DNA of 32,995 nucleotides. Source: Actinomadura livida (GTDB lineage: Bacteria > Actinomycetota > Actinomycetes > Streptosporangiales > Streptosporangiaceae). Each line of letters opens with the position of its first letter. The stretch's first letter is position 1. Location of the stretch: positions 387,613 to 420,607 of the forward strand of contig NZ_BMRO01000002.1 in the NCBI RefSeq assembly GCF_014648675.1. Reading direction: 5' to 3'. The notes under the pieces are model-generated. The model saw nothing but the letters and a program-made list of their open reading frames with translations, made no database searches and was not told where the DNA came from. Shown here piece after piece: positions 7,842 through 15,116 of this stretch. The translations under genes were made by a program, and so were the position numbers.

Positions 7842-8093
7842 ATGCCCACGATCACATCCGACCACCTGCACGCCCTGCTGGCCTCCAGCGAACGCGACGC
7901 CGCGCTCGTCGTCGTGGGCGGTGAGGCCACCGTCGTCCCCGCCGACCCGTCCCGCGGCGACGGCCCCGAGGAGGCCCTGGTCGTCACCACCCGGGACGCG
8001 GTGATCGCCGAACTGGACACCGGCGCCAACGAGGAGCAGATCGAGCGGCTCGCCCAGCGCCTGGACGTCGCCCTCGACAGCCTGGGCGGCTGA
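7842..8093 (+). CDS. Small acidic protein of unknown function
   Basis: 83 residues, preceded by a good ribosome binding site (GGAGGT about 6 bases before the ATG). The protein is soluble, rich in Ala, Val and acidic residues, without cysteine or membrane segments. A beta-rich first half (AALVVVGGEATVVPAD, EEALVVTTRDAVIAEL) is followed by a charged helix (NEEQIERLAQRLDVAL). I do not recognise the family. It follows the epimerase and converges on the CDGSH gene, with a hairpin between. Confidence 0.75.
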   Translation: MPTITSDHLHALLASSERDAALVVVGGEATVVPADPSRGDGPEEALVVTTRDAVIAELDTGANEEQIERLAQRLDVALDSLGG

Positions 8094-8111
8094 CCGCCCC
8101 AGCACCGTCCC

Positions 8112-8149
8112 GCCGCCCCCGTCCCGCTGCCCGCCGGGGCGGGGGCGGC
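8112..8149. terminator. Bidirectional hairpin terminator
   Basis: Perfect 10-base arms (8112-8121 and 8140-8149) with an 18-base loop lie between two convergent stops at 8093 and 8161. There is no T tract, as is usual in very GC-rich actinomycetes. Confidence 0.5.
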
Positions 8150-8160
8150 CCGCGTCGCCG

Positions 8161-8454
8161 TCAGACGTCGCCGTCGCCGCGCTGGCCGCCGTCCTGGTCG
8201 CCGTCCTGGTCGCCGGTGCGGACGCGGCGGCGGTGGCTGGTGTCGCAGAACGGGTAGGAGCGGCTGCGTCGGCACGCGCACAGCGCCACCAGGAACCGGT
8301 CGGAGGTCACGGTCCGCCCGTCCTCCAGGACCACCTCGACCGGGCCCTCCACCAGGACGGGCCCGCCCGGCACCATCCGCACCCGCCGCGCGGCCGCGCC
8401 CCGCGGCCCGGCGGCGCCTTCTACCGTGGCGGTGTCACGCGGCGCGGCGGCCAT
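8161..8454 (-). CDS. CDGSH iron-sulfur domain protein
   Basis: 97 residues. It has one CDGSH motif: C-x-C-x2-S-x3-P-F-C-D-T-S-H, reading CACRRSRSYPFCDTSH, the three-cysteine one-histidine ligand set of a 2Fe-2S cluster; the usual Gly is Thr. Before it is the short beta region GPVEVVLEDGRTVTSDRFLVAL typical of small bacterial CDGSH proteins. ATG 8454 is chosen because GGAGGT lies 7 bases upstream; a GTG at 8463 is the alternative. It overlaps the 3' end of the methyltransferase gene by 20 bases and is the last gene of a four-gene operon. The C-terminal tail has repeated Gly/Asp/Gln (GDQDGDQDGGQ). It is likely an electron-transfer or cluster-donor partner of the upstream oxidase. Confidence 0.9.
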   Translation of the reverse strand: MAAAPRDTATVEGAAGPRGAAARRVRMVPGGPVLVEGPVEVVLEDGRTVTSDRFLVALCACRRSRSYPFCDTSHRRRVRTGDQDGDQDGGQRGDGDV

Positions 8455-9175
8455 CGGCCTCACCTCCGCTCCCCTCGTCCGCGGACCGCCCGCCCGCGGG
8501 TTCCCCGCCGGTTTCGGCGGTGTCCTGGACGCGGTCGGCGCGGATGACGACGAGTTCCTCGTGCGCCTGGCCCGGGGGCAGCAGCCCCTGCGCCCGGAGC
8601 AGGTCGGCGCGGGCGCGCATCACCGGGCCGAGCGGCTCGTGGTGCCGCGCGACCACCGACGCGCGCATCCCGGCGCTGCGCAGCGACACCAGGGTGGCCG
8701 CGACCCCGTTCAGCGCGGAGTGCACCAGCAGCAGCGTGCCCGAGGGCGTCAGGTGCCGCGGCGCCCCGGCGCAGATGCGGTCCAGCAGGGCGCGGCCGCC
8801 GGGGCCGGCCTCCCAGGCGCGGGCCCGTCCCCGCACGGTCGCGGGGTCGGCGGCTCCCGCCACGTACGGGGGGTTGGCGACGATCACGTCGAACCGCTCG
8901 CCGGCGACCGGGGCGAACAGGTCGCCGCGCAGGACGCGGACCGGCAGGCCCCGCACCAGCGCGTTGAGCCGCGCGGCCAGCACCGCCTGCGCCGACACGT
9001 CGACCGCGACGACGCGGCAGCCCTCGCGGGCGGCGGCCATCGCGACCGCGCCCGTCCCGGTGCCCAGCTCCAGCACCCGCGCGCCCCGCGGGACGCCGGC
9101 CGTGCGCAGCGCGCCGGCGAGCAGGTGGGTGTCGGACTGGGGGCGGTACACCCCCGGAGTTCTCAGCAGCAGCAT
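8435..9175 (-). CDS. HemK/PrmC-like class I SAM methyltransferase
   Basis: 246 residues. The SAM-binding loop VLELGTGTG (34-42), acidic residue D59 in VVAVDVS, and NPPY at 101-104 identify an amino-group (N) methyltransferase of the HemK/MTQ2 type, which in known members methylates a glutamine side chain. N-terminal GVYRPQSDTHLLAGAL also fits this group. The C-terminal 30 residues are Gly/Glu-rich and probably disordered. The start is 11 bases after the stop of the oxidase gene and has AGGGGG as ribosome binding site. The house-keeping PrmC is normally linked to prfA, so this copy in an accessory operon probably has another substrate, perhaps the peptide or amino-acid derivative made by its neighbours. 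Confidence 0.9.
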   Translation of the reverse strand: MLLLRTPGVYRPQSDTHLLAGALRTAGVPRGARVLELGTGTGAVAMAAAREGCRVVAVDVSAQAVLAARLNALVRGLPVRVLRGDLFAPVAGERFDVIVANPPYVAGAADPATVRGRARAWEAGPGGRALLDRICAGAPRHLTPSGTLLLVHSALNGVAATLVSLRSAGMRASVVARHHEPLGPVMRARADLLRAQGLLPPGQAHEELVVIRADRVQDTAETGGEPAGGRSADEGSGGEADGRRAA

Positions 9176-9186
9176 CCCCGTCCCCC

Positions 9187-10395
9187 TCACTCGCCGCTCA
9201 CCGAACCGGACACAGGACCGTTCGCGGGGCCGCGCACCGGCCCGGCGGGGAGGCCGGGCGGGGGGTGGCGCAGCGCCGAGCGCGGCGGGCGGCTCCGCCA
9301 GTGGTCCAGCAGGTGCGCGGCCAGGCGGTCCTCCAGCAGGCAGGTGGCCTGCACGCCGAGGACCACGTCCCCCGCCAGCTCCGGCTCCTGCTCCAGCAGC
9401 CCGCCGATCACGTCGTGGCGCAGGACCTGCTCGTGGACGGCGTCGGCCTCGATGTGCTCGGTGTAGAACAGCACGGCGCGGGGCCCGGCGCCCAGCCGCT
9501 CCAGCGCCCGCGCCATCCGCCGCGCGGACGGCGCGGTGGTGATCTCGGCCGCGGCGAAGTGGCCCACCAGCGCGGCGCGCAGCGAGCGCCGCAGCCCGAA
9601 CAGCGACATCATGTTCACCGTCGCCAGCATCACCGCGGGCGCCGCGTCCACGTAGGCGCCGTAGGAGGGGTCCAGGCCCAGGTCGTCGAGCAGGCCGGCG
9701 TACAGGCCCTGGTGGATCATCTCGGGGCGGCCGCCGCCGAACTCGTCGTGCTCGACGGCGACCAGCGCCGTCTTGGCGCGGCCCCGCAGCCGCGGGATCA
9801 CCCAGGCGTGCGGGTCGGCCTCCTTGAGGTGGTACACCGACCGCAGCGCCGCGTGCTCCAGCAGCTGCCACCACTCCCCCGCGCCGCGCAGGTGGTGGGT
9901 GACGCCGGACGCGTCGACCGGCTCGGTCAGCAGCCCGGCGAGCGCGGCGTCCACGTCGGACCCGCCGGGGACGTCGCGGCGCAGCGCCGCCAGGAAGGCC
10001 TCCTCCATCGCCCGGCGCAGCCGCAGCAGATCCGGGTCCCACTCCCAGTCCGGGTCGACGCCCGCGAACCCGCGGTAGTGCAGCTCGAAGCAGGTGTGCA
10101 GGGCAAGTTGCAGGTCGTCCCCGTAGGGGTCGGCGGCCCGCACCGCCGCCCACGCGTCCCGCCCCGGCAGGACGTCCGCTACCGCCGGGTCAGGCGCGGG
10201 ACCATGTCGGGGGTCGGGGGGCGGGCCCGCTGACAGGACGTCCGCGACGGCCCGCGACAGCGGCCCGCGCGGGGCGGGCAGCGACGGCACCGCCGCCGGC
10301 TCCCCGCGGGCCCCCCGGACCGGGGCCCGGGCGGCGGCCCGCCGGAGGGCCTGGGTGGGTGCCTGCCGAGGGGCGGCGGCGTGCTGAGCGGTCAT
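9187..10395 (-). CDS. Iron-containing redox enzyme, haem-oxygenase-like (HDO) family
   Basis: 402 residues. It is mostly helical and carries the metal-ligand signatures of haem-oxygenase-like diiron oxidases/oxygenases: FELHYRGF (E104, H106), WWQLLEHAALRSVYHLKEADPH, VEHDEFGGGRPEMIHQ (E215-E218, H228), GHFAAAEITTAPS, and the last-helix pattern H314-x3-D318-x2-H321 in YTEHIEADAVHEQ. Members of this superfamily perform oxygen-dependent cleavage, N-oxygenation or desaturation of amino acids and fatty acids. The first 70 residues are Ala/Pro/Arg-rich and unlike the fold. Its ATG overlaps the stop of the carboxylate-amine ligase gene (ATGA), indicating tight coupling. The substrate is unknown; the neighbour ligase suggests an amino-acid conjugate. 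Confidence 0.9.
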   Translation of the reverse strand: MTAQHAAAPRQAPTQALRRAAARAPVRGARGEPAAVPSLPAPRGPLSRAVADVLSAGPPPDPRHGPAPDPAVADVLPGRDAWAAVRAADPYGDDLQLALHTCFELHYRGFAGVDPDWEWDPDLLRLRRAMEEAFLAALRRDVPGGSDVDAALAGLLTEPVDASGVTHHLRGAGEWWQLLEHAALRSVYHLKEADPHAWVIPRLRGRAKTALVAVEHDEFGGGRPEMIHQGLYAGLLDDLGLDPSYGAYVDAAPAVMLATVNMMSLFGLRRSLRAALVGHFAAAEITTAPSARRMARALERLGAGPRAVLFYTEHIEADAVHEQVLRHDVIGGLLEQEPELAGDVVLGVQATCLLEDRLAAHLLDHWRSRPPRSALRHPPPGLPAGPVRGPANGPVSGSVSGE

Positions 10396-11732
10396 GCGTC
10401 CTCCGTGGTCCCATGCGTGTCCGGCTGCGGTACCCGCTCACGCGCATCCCATACGCCCGTTTCCTCCCCAGGTGCCGCTTGTGTCCCCCGGCTCGGGCCG
10501 CCGGCGGGCCCGCGGGCGGGTGCTTCGAAGGAGCCGAGGGCGTCGCCGAGGACGCCGGACTCGGTGTGCCGGGCCAGCATCTCCACCACCGCGCGGGGCC
10601 CGCCCCGCCCGGCCGCGCGGCGCTGCCGGTCGGCGCCGGTCCCGGCCCGCCGGACGCCGTCCAGCAGCGCGCGGACGGTGTCCAGGTCGCCGGTCTCGGC
10701 CAGCGCGGGCCGGGTCCTGGCCAGCAGGTCCTCCACCATCCGCCACGGCGGCACGCGCCGCCGGGTGAAGGGGTCCAGGGCGTGGCCGCGCATCCCGTGC
10801 CGCGCCGCGCTCCACAGCGCCGCCGCGCACACCTGCGCGTCCACGGGCGGGGCCTCCCGCCCGGCCGCCAGGTCCCGCAGCGCCGCGCCGACCAGGCCCC
10901 GCGACAGCGCCGCCTGCAGGACCGCCTCGTCGGCGGTGGCGGCCGCGTCCGCCGCGCGCACCTCCACCGTCGGCCACCGCGGCGACGGCCGCGCCAGCCA
11001 GAACGTCATCGCCTCGTCCACCAGCGCGCCCGCCTCCACCAGCGCCGCGACGCGCGCGTCGTACTCGGCCGCCGACGCCGCGAACGGCGGGGTGCCCGCG
11101 CCGGGGAACCGCCACATCTCCACGATGCGGCGGCCGGCGAAGCGCCCGGCGCGGCCGTGGTCGAACGGGGAGTTCACCGCCAGCGCCACCAGCGTCGCCA
11201 GCCACGGCCGCAGGTGGTTCACCACCGCCACGGCCGTCTCCCGGTCCGGGACCGCGACGTGGACGTGGCAGCCGCACGCCTGGTAGTCCGCCACGACCTC
11301 CCCGTAGGTCCCGGTGATCGCGGCGAACCGGTCGCCGGGCGTCGCCGGCGGGGGCGGTCCGCCGAGCACCGGCGCGCCCGCCGACACCAGCCGCGCCCCG
11401 GCGGCCCGTGCGGCGGCGGCCAGCCGCGCCCGCCCGTCGCGCAGCTGCGCCCGCAGGGCCGCCAGGTCCCCGCACACCCCGGTCGCCGCCTCCACCTGCG
11501 AGGCCAGCAGCTCGGTGTGGAACCCGCCGCCCGACGCGCGCCACGGATGCTCCCCCGCCGCCGCGAGGACCTGCCCGGCGCGCGGGACGCACGTCCCCGA
11601 CACCGCGTCGACCAGGAGGAACTCCTCCTCGACCCCGACCGTCGCGCCCGCCGGGCGCGCCCGGCCGCGCGCACCGCCCGTCTCGGACGCGCCGCCCGCG
11701 CGGGCCGCGCCTCCGGCCTCGTGGCCGCCCAT
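10392..11732 (-). CDS. YbdK-like carboxylate-amine ligase (glutamate-cysteine ligase family 2)
   Basis: 446 residues from the ATG preceded by AGGGGGAT; longer in-frame starts add only low-complexity Arg/Gly residues. Core family motifs are VGVEEEFLLVD (about 32-42), GGGFHTELLASQVE, DYQACGCHVHVAVPD and VNSPFDHGRAGRFAGRRIVEMWRFPG, the ATP-grasp-like glutamine-synthetase fold of GCS2 enzymes. These link a carboxylate to an amine with ATP; YbdK itself has weak gamma-glutamylcysteine activity. It is first gene of the minus-strand operon and is followed without gap by the HDO oxidase. An additional role in making a small conjugated amino acid is inferred from context only. Confidence 0.9.
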   Translation of the reverse strand: MGGHEAGGAARAGGASETGGARGRARPAGATVGVEEEFLLVDAVSGTCVPRAGQVLAAAGEHPWRASGGGFHTELLASQVEAATGVCGDLAALRAQLRDGRARLAAAARAAGARLVSAGAPVLGGPPPPATPGDRFAAITGTYGEVVADYQACGCHVHVAVPDRETAVAVVNHLRPWLATLVALAVNSPFDHGRAGRFAGRRIVEMWRFPGAGTPPFAASAAEYDARVAALVEAGALVDEAMTFWLARPSPRWPTVEVRAADAAATADEAVLQAALSRGLVGAALRDLAAGREAPPVDAQVCAAALWSAARHGMRGHALDPFTRRRVPPWRMVEDLLARTRPALAETGDLDTVRALLDGVRRAGTGADRQRRAAGRGGPRAVVEMLARHTESGVLGDALGSFEAPARGPAGGPSRGTQAAPGEETGVWDARERVPQPDTHGTTEDA

Positions 11733-12013
11733 GCCGCATCCCCCTGTTCCCGAAACCCGCCCCGGCGCACGCCGGCCGCCGCGCGCCGCCCCTGTGCGCA
11801 GACCCGTACGCCGGCCCGTGCGCCGCGCTGTGCGGACGGGGACGGCGCCGCACCCCGGGGCGCCCGCCACACCGGGGATTCCCGGACAGAACGGACTCTC
11901 CCTCCCGCGGGCCGAAATAGTTGCGGCGGGCCCGGTACCGCTGACCGGATCGTTCCGCATCGTGCCGTGATGATGCCTGCCGCGCACCCCGGGCCGCGGG
12001 CAGCATCGGGGCC

Positions 12014-12616
12014 ATGAACAGAGCCCTCCTCGTCATCGACGTCCAAGAGTCCTTCCGCCGCCGCCCGAACTGGCGGGCGGTGTCGGCGCCCGACATCGAC
12101 GCCCGCGCCGCCCGGCTCGTCGGCGCGGCCCGCGCCGCCGGGGACCTGGTGGTGTGGGTGCTGCACTCCGAGCCCGGCAGCGGCACGGTGTTCGACCCCG
12201 AACTCGGCCACGTCCGCCTCATGGACGGCCTGGAGCCGGCGGCCGGCGAGCCGGTCCTCACCAAGACCTCCCGCAACGCGTTCACCACCACGAACCTGCA
12301 GCAGCTGCTCACCGAGCGCGGCGTCGGCGAGGTGGTGGTGTGCGGCATCCAGACCGAGCAGTGCTGCGAGACCACCGCGCGGGTGGCGGCCGACCTCGGC
12401 TACAAGGTCGTCTTCGTCACCGACGCCACCGCGACCTTCCCCATCCCGCACCGCGACGCGCCGCCCGGACGGCCGCTGGCCGACGTCCTGGCAGACCCCG
12501 CCACGATGACCACCGCCCAGGTCATCACCCGCACCGAGTACGCCCTGGCCGGGCGGTTCGCCGACATCGCCGCGCTGGACGACCTCGCCCCGCCCCGCCC
12601 GGCGGCCGTCCGGTAG
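12014..12616 (+). CDS. Isochorismatase-family cysteine hydrolase
   Basis: 200 residues. The catalytic triad is visible: D9 in LLVIDVQESF, K84 in VLTKTSRNAF and C117 in CGIQTEQCCETTAR. Family members hydrolyse amides such as nicotinamide, ureidoacrylate or N-carbamoyl compounds, or isochorismate; FNTTNL-like NAFTTTNLQQLL and the Q/E before Cys suggest an amidase rather than a true isochorismatase. It is followed after 12 bases by a DJ-1/AraC regulator, a common pairing in which the regulator controls the hydrolase. The 281 bases upstream, shared with the divergent ligase operon, hold no gene I can support. Confidence 0.9.
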   Translation: MNRALLVIDVQESFRRRPNWRAVSAPDIDARAARLVGAARAAGDLVVWVLHSEPGSGTVFDPELGHVRLMDGLEPAAGEPVLTKTSRNAFTTTNLQQLLTERGVGEVVVCGIQTEQCCETTARVAADLGYKVVFVTDATATFPIPHRDAPPGRPLADVLADPATMTTAQVITRTEYALAGRFADIAALDDLAPPRPAAVR

Positions 12617-12619
12617 CCT
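12614..12619 (+). promoter_or_regulatory. Candidate leaderless -10 box for the DJ-1/AraC gene
   Basis: TAGCCT begins in the stop codon of the hydrolase gene and ends 9 bases before the GTG of the regulator, which lacks a ribosome binding site. It could give a separate transcript of the regulator besides the operon message. Confidence 0.4.
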
Positions 12620-12628
12620 GACCGGATC

Positions 12629-13636
12629 GTGCACCGGATCGCGTTCCTTCTCGTCCCGGGCGTGCACCTGCTGGACCTCGCCGGGCCCGCCCAGGTGTTC
12701 TCCACCGCCGCCCGCGACGGCCTGCCCTACCGGCTGACCTACATCGCCGACCACCCCGCCGGGGACGGTTCCGGCGGGGACGGTTCCGGCGGGGACGGTT
12801 CCGGCGGGGAGCTGTGCGACGTCGCCACCGCGCAGGGCGTCGCGCTGCGGGCCCCGGCCGCCTGGCCGGACCTGACCCCCGACGACGTCGTCGTGGTCCC
12901 GGGCTGGCGGTGGGCGGCGGGTGCGGCCGACGCCCCGCACGCCCCGCCGGTCTCCCCCGGCGCCGCCCGCCGGCTGGCCGCCCACCACGCCGCCGGCGGG
13001 CTGGTCGCCAGCGTCTGCTCCGGCGCGTTCGCCCTCGCCCACGCCGGGCTCCTGGACGGCCGCCGCTGCACCACCCACCACGAGCTGCAGGACGCCCTCA
13101 CCCGCCGCCACCCCCGCGCCACCGTCGTCCGCGACGTCCTGTACGTCACCGACGGCCGCGTCGTCACCTCCGCCGGGATCGCCAGCGGCATCGACCTGGC
13201 GCTGCACCTGCTGGCCGCCCGCCACGGACCCGGCGCCGCCGCCCGCGTCGCCCGCACCATGGTCGTGTACGCGCGCCGCAACGGCGACGAACCGCAGGCC
13301 GGGGTGATGTTCCGGCACCGCGGGCACCTGTCCGACGCCGTCCACCGCGCCCAGGACATCATCGACGCCACCTACACCCGGCCGCTGCCGCTGGCCGACC
13401 TGGCCGCCGCGGCCGGCGTCAGCGAGCGCACCCTCACCCGCCGCTTCACCGCCGCGACCGGCCTCACCCCGCTGCGGTACCAGCAGGAGCTGCGGCTGGA
13501 ACGCGCCGGGCACCTGATCGGGCAGGGCGCCACCGCCGACGCCGCCGCCCGCGCCGTCGGCTTCACCGACGCCCGCATGCTGCGCCGCCTGCGCGCCCGC
13601 GCGGGAGGCGCCGCCGCCGGAGCCCCGCCCGTATGA
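12629..13636 (+). CDS. GlxA-type transcriptional regulator (DJ-1/PfpI domain plus AraC helix-turn-helix)
   Basis: 335 residues from GTG. The N-terminal DJ-1/PfpI-like domain (about 1-195) starts RIAFLLVPGVHLLDLAGPAQVF and has the nucleophile-elbow-like SVCSGAFALAHAGLLDG. The C-terminal AraC domain (about 235-320) has ADLAAAAGVSERTLTRRFTAATGLTPLRYQQELRLERA, and then a second helix-turn-helix that is shortened (GFTDARMLRRLRARAGG) compared with the normal SSFSRAFRRRTG form. Residues about 45-60 are three GDGSG units encoded by a 15-base tandem repeat, an insertion in a surface loop of the first domain. It likely regulates the upstream hydrolase. Confidence 0.92.
   Translation: MHRIAFLLVPGVHLLDLAGPAQVFSTAARDGLPYRLTYIADHPAGDGSGGDGSGGDGSGGELCDVATAQGVALRAPAAWPDLTPDDVVVVPGWRWAAGAADAPHAPPVSPGAARRLAAHHAAGGLVASVCSGAFALAHAGLLDGRRCTTHHELQDALTRRHPRATVVRDVLYVTDGRVVTSAGIASGIDLALHLLAARHGPGAAARVARTMVVYARRNGDEPQAGVMFRHRGHLSDAVHRAQDIIDATYTRPLPLADLAAAAGVSERTLTRRFTAATGLTPLRYQQELRLERAGHLIGQGATADAAARAVGFTDARMLRRLRARAGGAAAGAPPV
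12761..12805 (+). repeat. 15-base tandem repeat, three copies
   Basis: Three perfect copies of GGGGACGGTTCCGGC encode Gly-Asp-Gly-Ser-Gly repeats inside the DJ-1 domain of the regulator. The unit is a multiple of three, so copy number can change without frameshift. Confidence 0.9.
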
Positions 13637-13674
13637 ACCGAGGACCCCGCTCTAGGTGACGGCGCCGTCCCCGC

Positions 13675-14322
13675 TCAGCCGGACGCGGGCGGCGCGGACG
13701 GCCGCTCCGGGAACGCCACCGGCGGCGGTGGCGGTGTGGCAGGTGGCGGCGGGGGTGCGGGCTGCGGGGCGAGCGCTCCCGACAGGAACAGCGTGGTGGC
13801 CGACGCGCTGGCCTCCTCCACGCTCAGCCGGTGCCGGATCACCCGCGACACCACGCCCTCCAGGAGGCTGAAGTACAGCTCGGCCAGGGTGTGGACGGGC
13901 AGGTCGCGGCGGAACGCGCCGCTGGCGGCGCCGCGTTCGAACACCGCCCGCAGCGGCGCGGCGAGCTGCCGCTCGATGCGCCGCGCCTCCCGGGGCGTCC
14001 GGTCGAACAGGCCGAGCGCGCGGTACCGGGCGGTCGCCGCGATCGTCGCGCGGGTCATCCGGGCCACGGCCTCCTCGGTCGGGACCGCGTCCAGCCGCGC
14101 GTCGGCGAGCCGCCCGGTCAGGTCCGCCAGCGCGGCCTCGTACAGGGCGTACAGCAGCGCCTCGCGGTTGGGGAAGTAGCGGTACAGCGTCGCCCGCGCC
14201 ACCCCGGCGGCCTGCGCGATGTCGGTCATGCTCACCGACGTGCCGCGCTCGGCCAGCACGGCCGCCGCGACGTCGAGGATCCCCGCCCGCACGTGGTCCC
14301 GCAAGATCATGTTCCTGCTCAT
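13675..14322 (-). CDS. TetR-family transcriptional regulator
   Basis: 215 residues. N-terminal TetR DNA-binding domain (about 8-55): ILDVAAAVLAERGTSVSMTDIAQAAGVARATLYRYFPNREALLYAL. The C-terminal ligand domain is helical (RYRALGLFDRTPREARRIE, LAELYFSLLEGVVSRVIRHRLSVEEA). The last 35 residues are a proline-rich tail (PQPAPPPPPATPPPPP) that is unusual for the family. ATG 14322 is selected because upstream in-frame codons do not resemble TetR proteins and an operator-like dyad lies 54 bases upstream. It converges with the DJ-1/AraC gene; its target may be itself or the YigZ gene behind it. Confidence 0.92.
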   Translation of the reverse strand: MSRNMILRDHVRAGILDVAAAVLAERGTSVSMTDIAQAAGVARATLYRYFPNREALLYALYEAALADLTGRLADARLDAVPTEEAVARMTRATIAATARYRALGLFDRTPREARRIERQLAAPLRAVFERGAASGAFRRDLPVHTLAELYFSLLEGVVSRVIRHRLSVEEASASATTLFLSGALAPQPAPPPPPATPPPPPVAFPERPSAPPASG

Positions 14323-14375
14323 CGCGCGGCACGCTACACCACCGTCCCATTTCCCGACCGCCTGTATCACCGAAG

Positions 14376-14388
14376 AGACACGCTGTCT
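14376..14388. promoter_or_regulatory. Candidate TetR operator
   Basis: AGACA-CGC-TGTCT is a perfect 5+3+5 inverted repeat located 54-66 bases upstream of the TetR gene, in the 92-base gap behind the yigZ-like gene. The form matches short dyads bound by TetR dimers. Autorepression is inferred. Confidence 0.5.
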
Positions 14389-14394
14389 TGCCGG

Positions 14395-14422
14395 TGGTGG
14401 TCACGGGGTGGTGGTCACGGGG
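14395..14422. repeat. 14-base direct repeat, two tandem copies
   Basis: TGGTGGTCACGGGG occurs twice head to tail. The second copy contains the stop codon of the yigZ-like gene on the minus strand. It looks like a small local duplication. Confidence 0.7.
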
Positions 14423-15041
14423 TGACGGGGACCTCGATGTGGCCGGGCGCGCCGCGCCGCAGCACCGCGCGGCCGGCGGTGACCCGGGCGGCCCACGCCT
14501 CGAACTCGGCCAGCTCGGTGAGGGGCACGGCGACGTCGGCCTCGACGTCCTGCCCGTAGCGGACGTCGGCGGGCTGGGCGCCGCGGGCGTGCAGGTCGCC
14601 GAGGAACCGCCCGGCCTGCGCGTGGCCGACGCCGACGGTGACGGTCACGACGGGGCGCAGCTCCACCACCCCGACGGCGTCGACGGTGTCGGCGACGGCC
14701 TTGGCGTAGGCGCGGACCAGGCCGCCGGCGCCGAGCTTGACGCCGCCGAAGTAGCGGGTGACGACCGCGGCTGTGCCGGTCAGCCCGCGGCGGGTCAGCA
14801 CCTCCAGCATCGGGATCCCGGCCGTGCCGGCGGGTTCGCCGTCGTCGCTGCTCTTGGCGATCTCGCCGTGCTCGCCGACGACGTAGGCGGTGCAGTTGTG
14901 GGTGGCGTCGCGGTGCGCGCGGCGGTGCCGGGCGAGGAACTCCACCGCCTCGGCCTCGTCGGCGGCGCGTGCGAGCGTGCAGATGAAGCGGGACTTGCGG
15001 ATCTCCAGCTCGCGGGAGCCGCCCCGCCTGATCGTGCGCAT
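14415..15041 (-). CDS. yigZ: YigZ/IMPACT family protein
   Basis: 208 residues. The conserved IMPACT core is clear: KSRFICTLARAADEAEAVEFLARHRRAHRDATHNCTAYV, then SSDDGEPAGTAGIPMLEVL and VVTRYFGGVKLGAGGLVRAYAKAV, followed by the ferredoxin-like C-terminal domain (VTVTVGVGHAQAGRFLGDL). Eukaryotic IMPACT regulates the Gcn2 kinase; bacterial YigZ has nucleic-acid or nucleotide binding of unsettled role. The length is normal. It is divergent from the SnoaL-like gene across 75 bases; a TACACT box on the minus strand 11 bases before its ATG could be its -10. Confidence 0.93.
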   Translation of the reverse strand: MRTIRRGGSRELEIRKSRFICTLARAADEAEAVEFLARHRRAHRDATHNCTAYVVGEHGEIAKSSDDGEPAGTAGIPMLEVLTRRGLTGTAAVVTRYFGGVKLGAGGLVRAYAKAVADTVDAVGVVELRPVVTVTVGVGHAQAGRFLGDLHARGAQPADVRYGQDVEADVAVPLTELAEFEAWAARVTAGRAVLRRGAPGHIEVPVTP

Positions 15042-15116
15042 GGTCGTCCCCGAGTGTAGAGGTGCCCGGCGGCGGGCGGTTTGACGCGGGCCGCCGGGGG
15101 CACCGAGCGTAGGATC

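Noticed and set aside
7842..8093. Treating the small gene as an anti-sigma or antitoxin protein
   Set aside because: It has no DNA-binding, zinc or toxin-pair features and no partner gene; only a hypothetical label can be supported.
12014..12616. Calling the hydrolase a true isochorismatase of siderophore synthesis
   Set aside because: No isochorismate synthase, dihydroxybenzoate or NRPS gene is nearby; the triad is shared by many amidases of the family.
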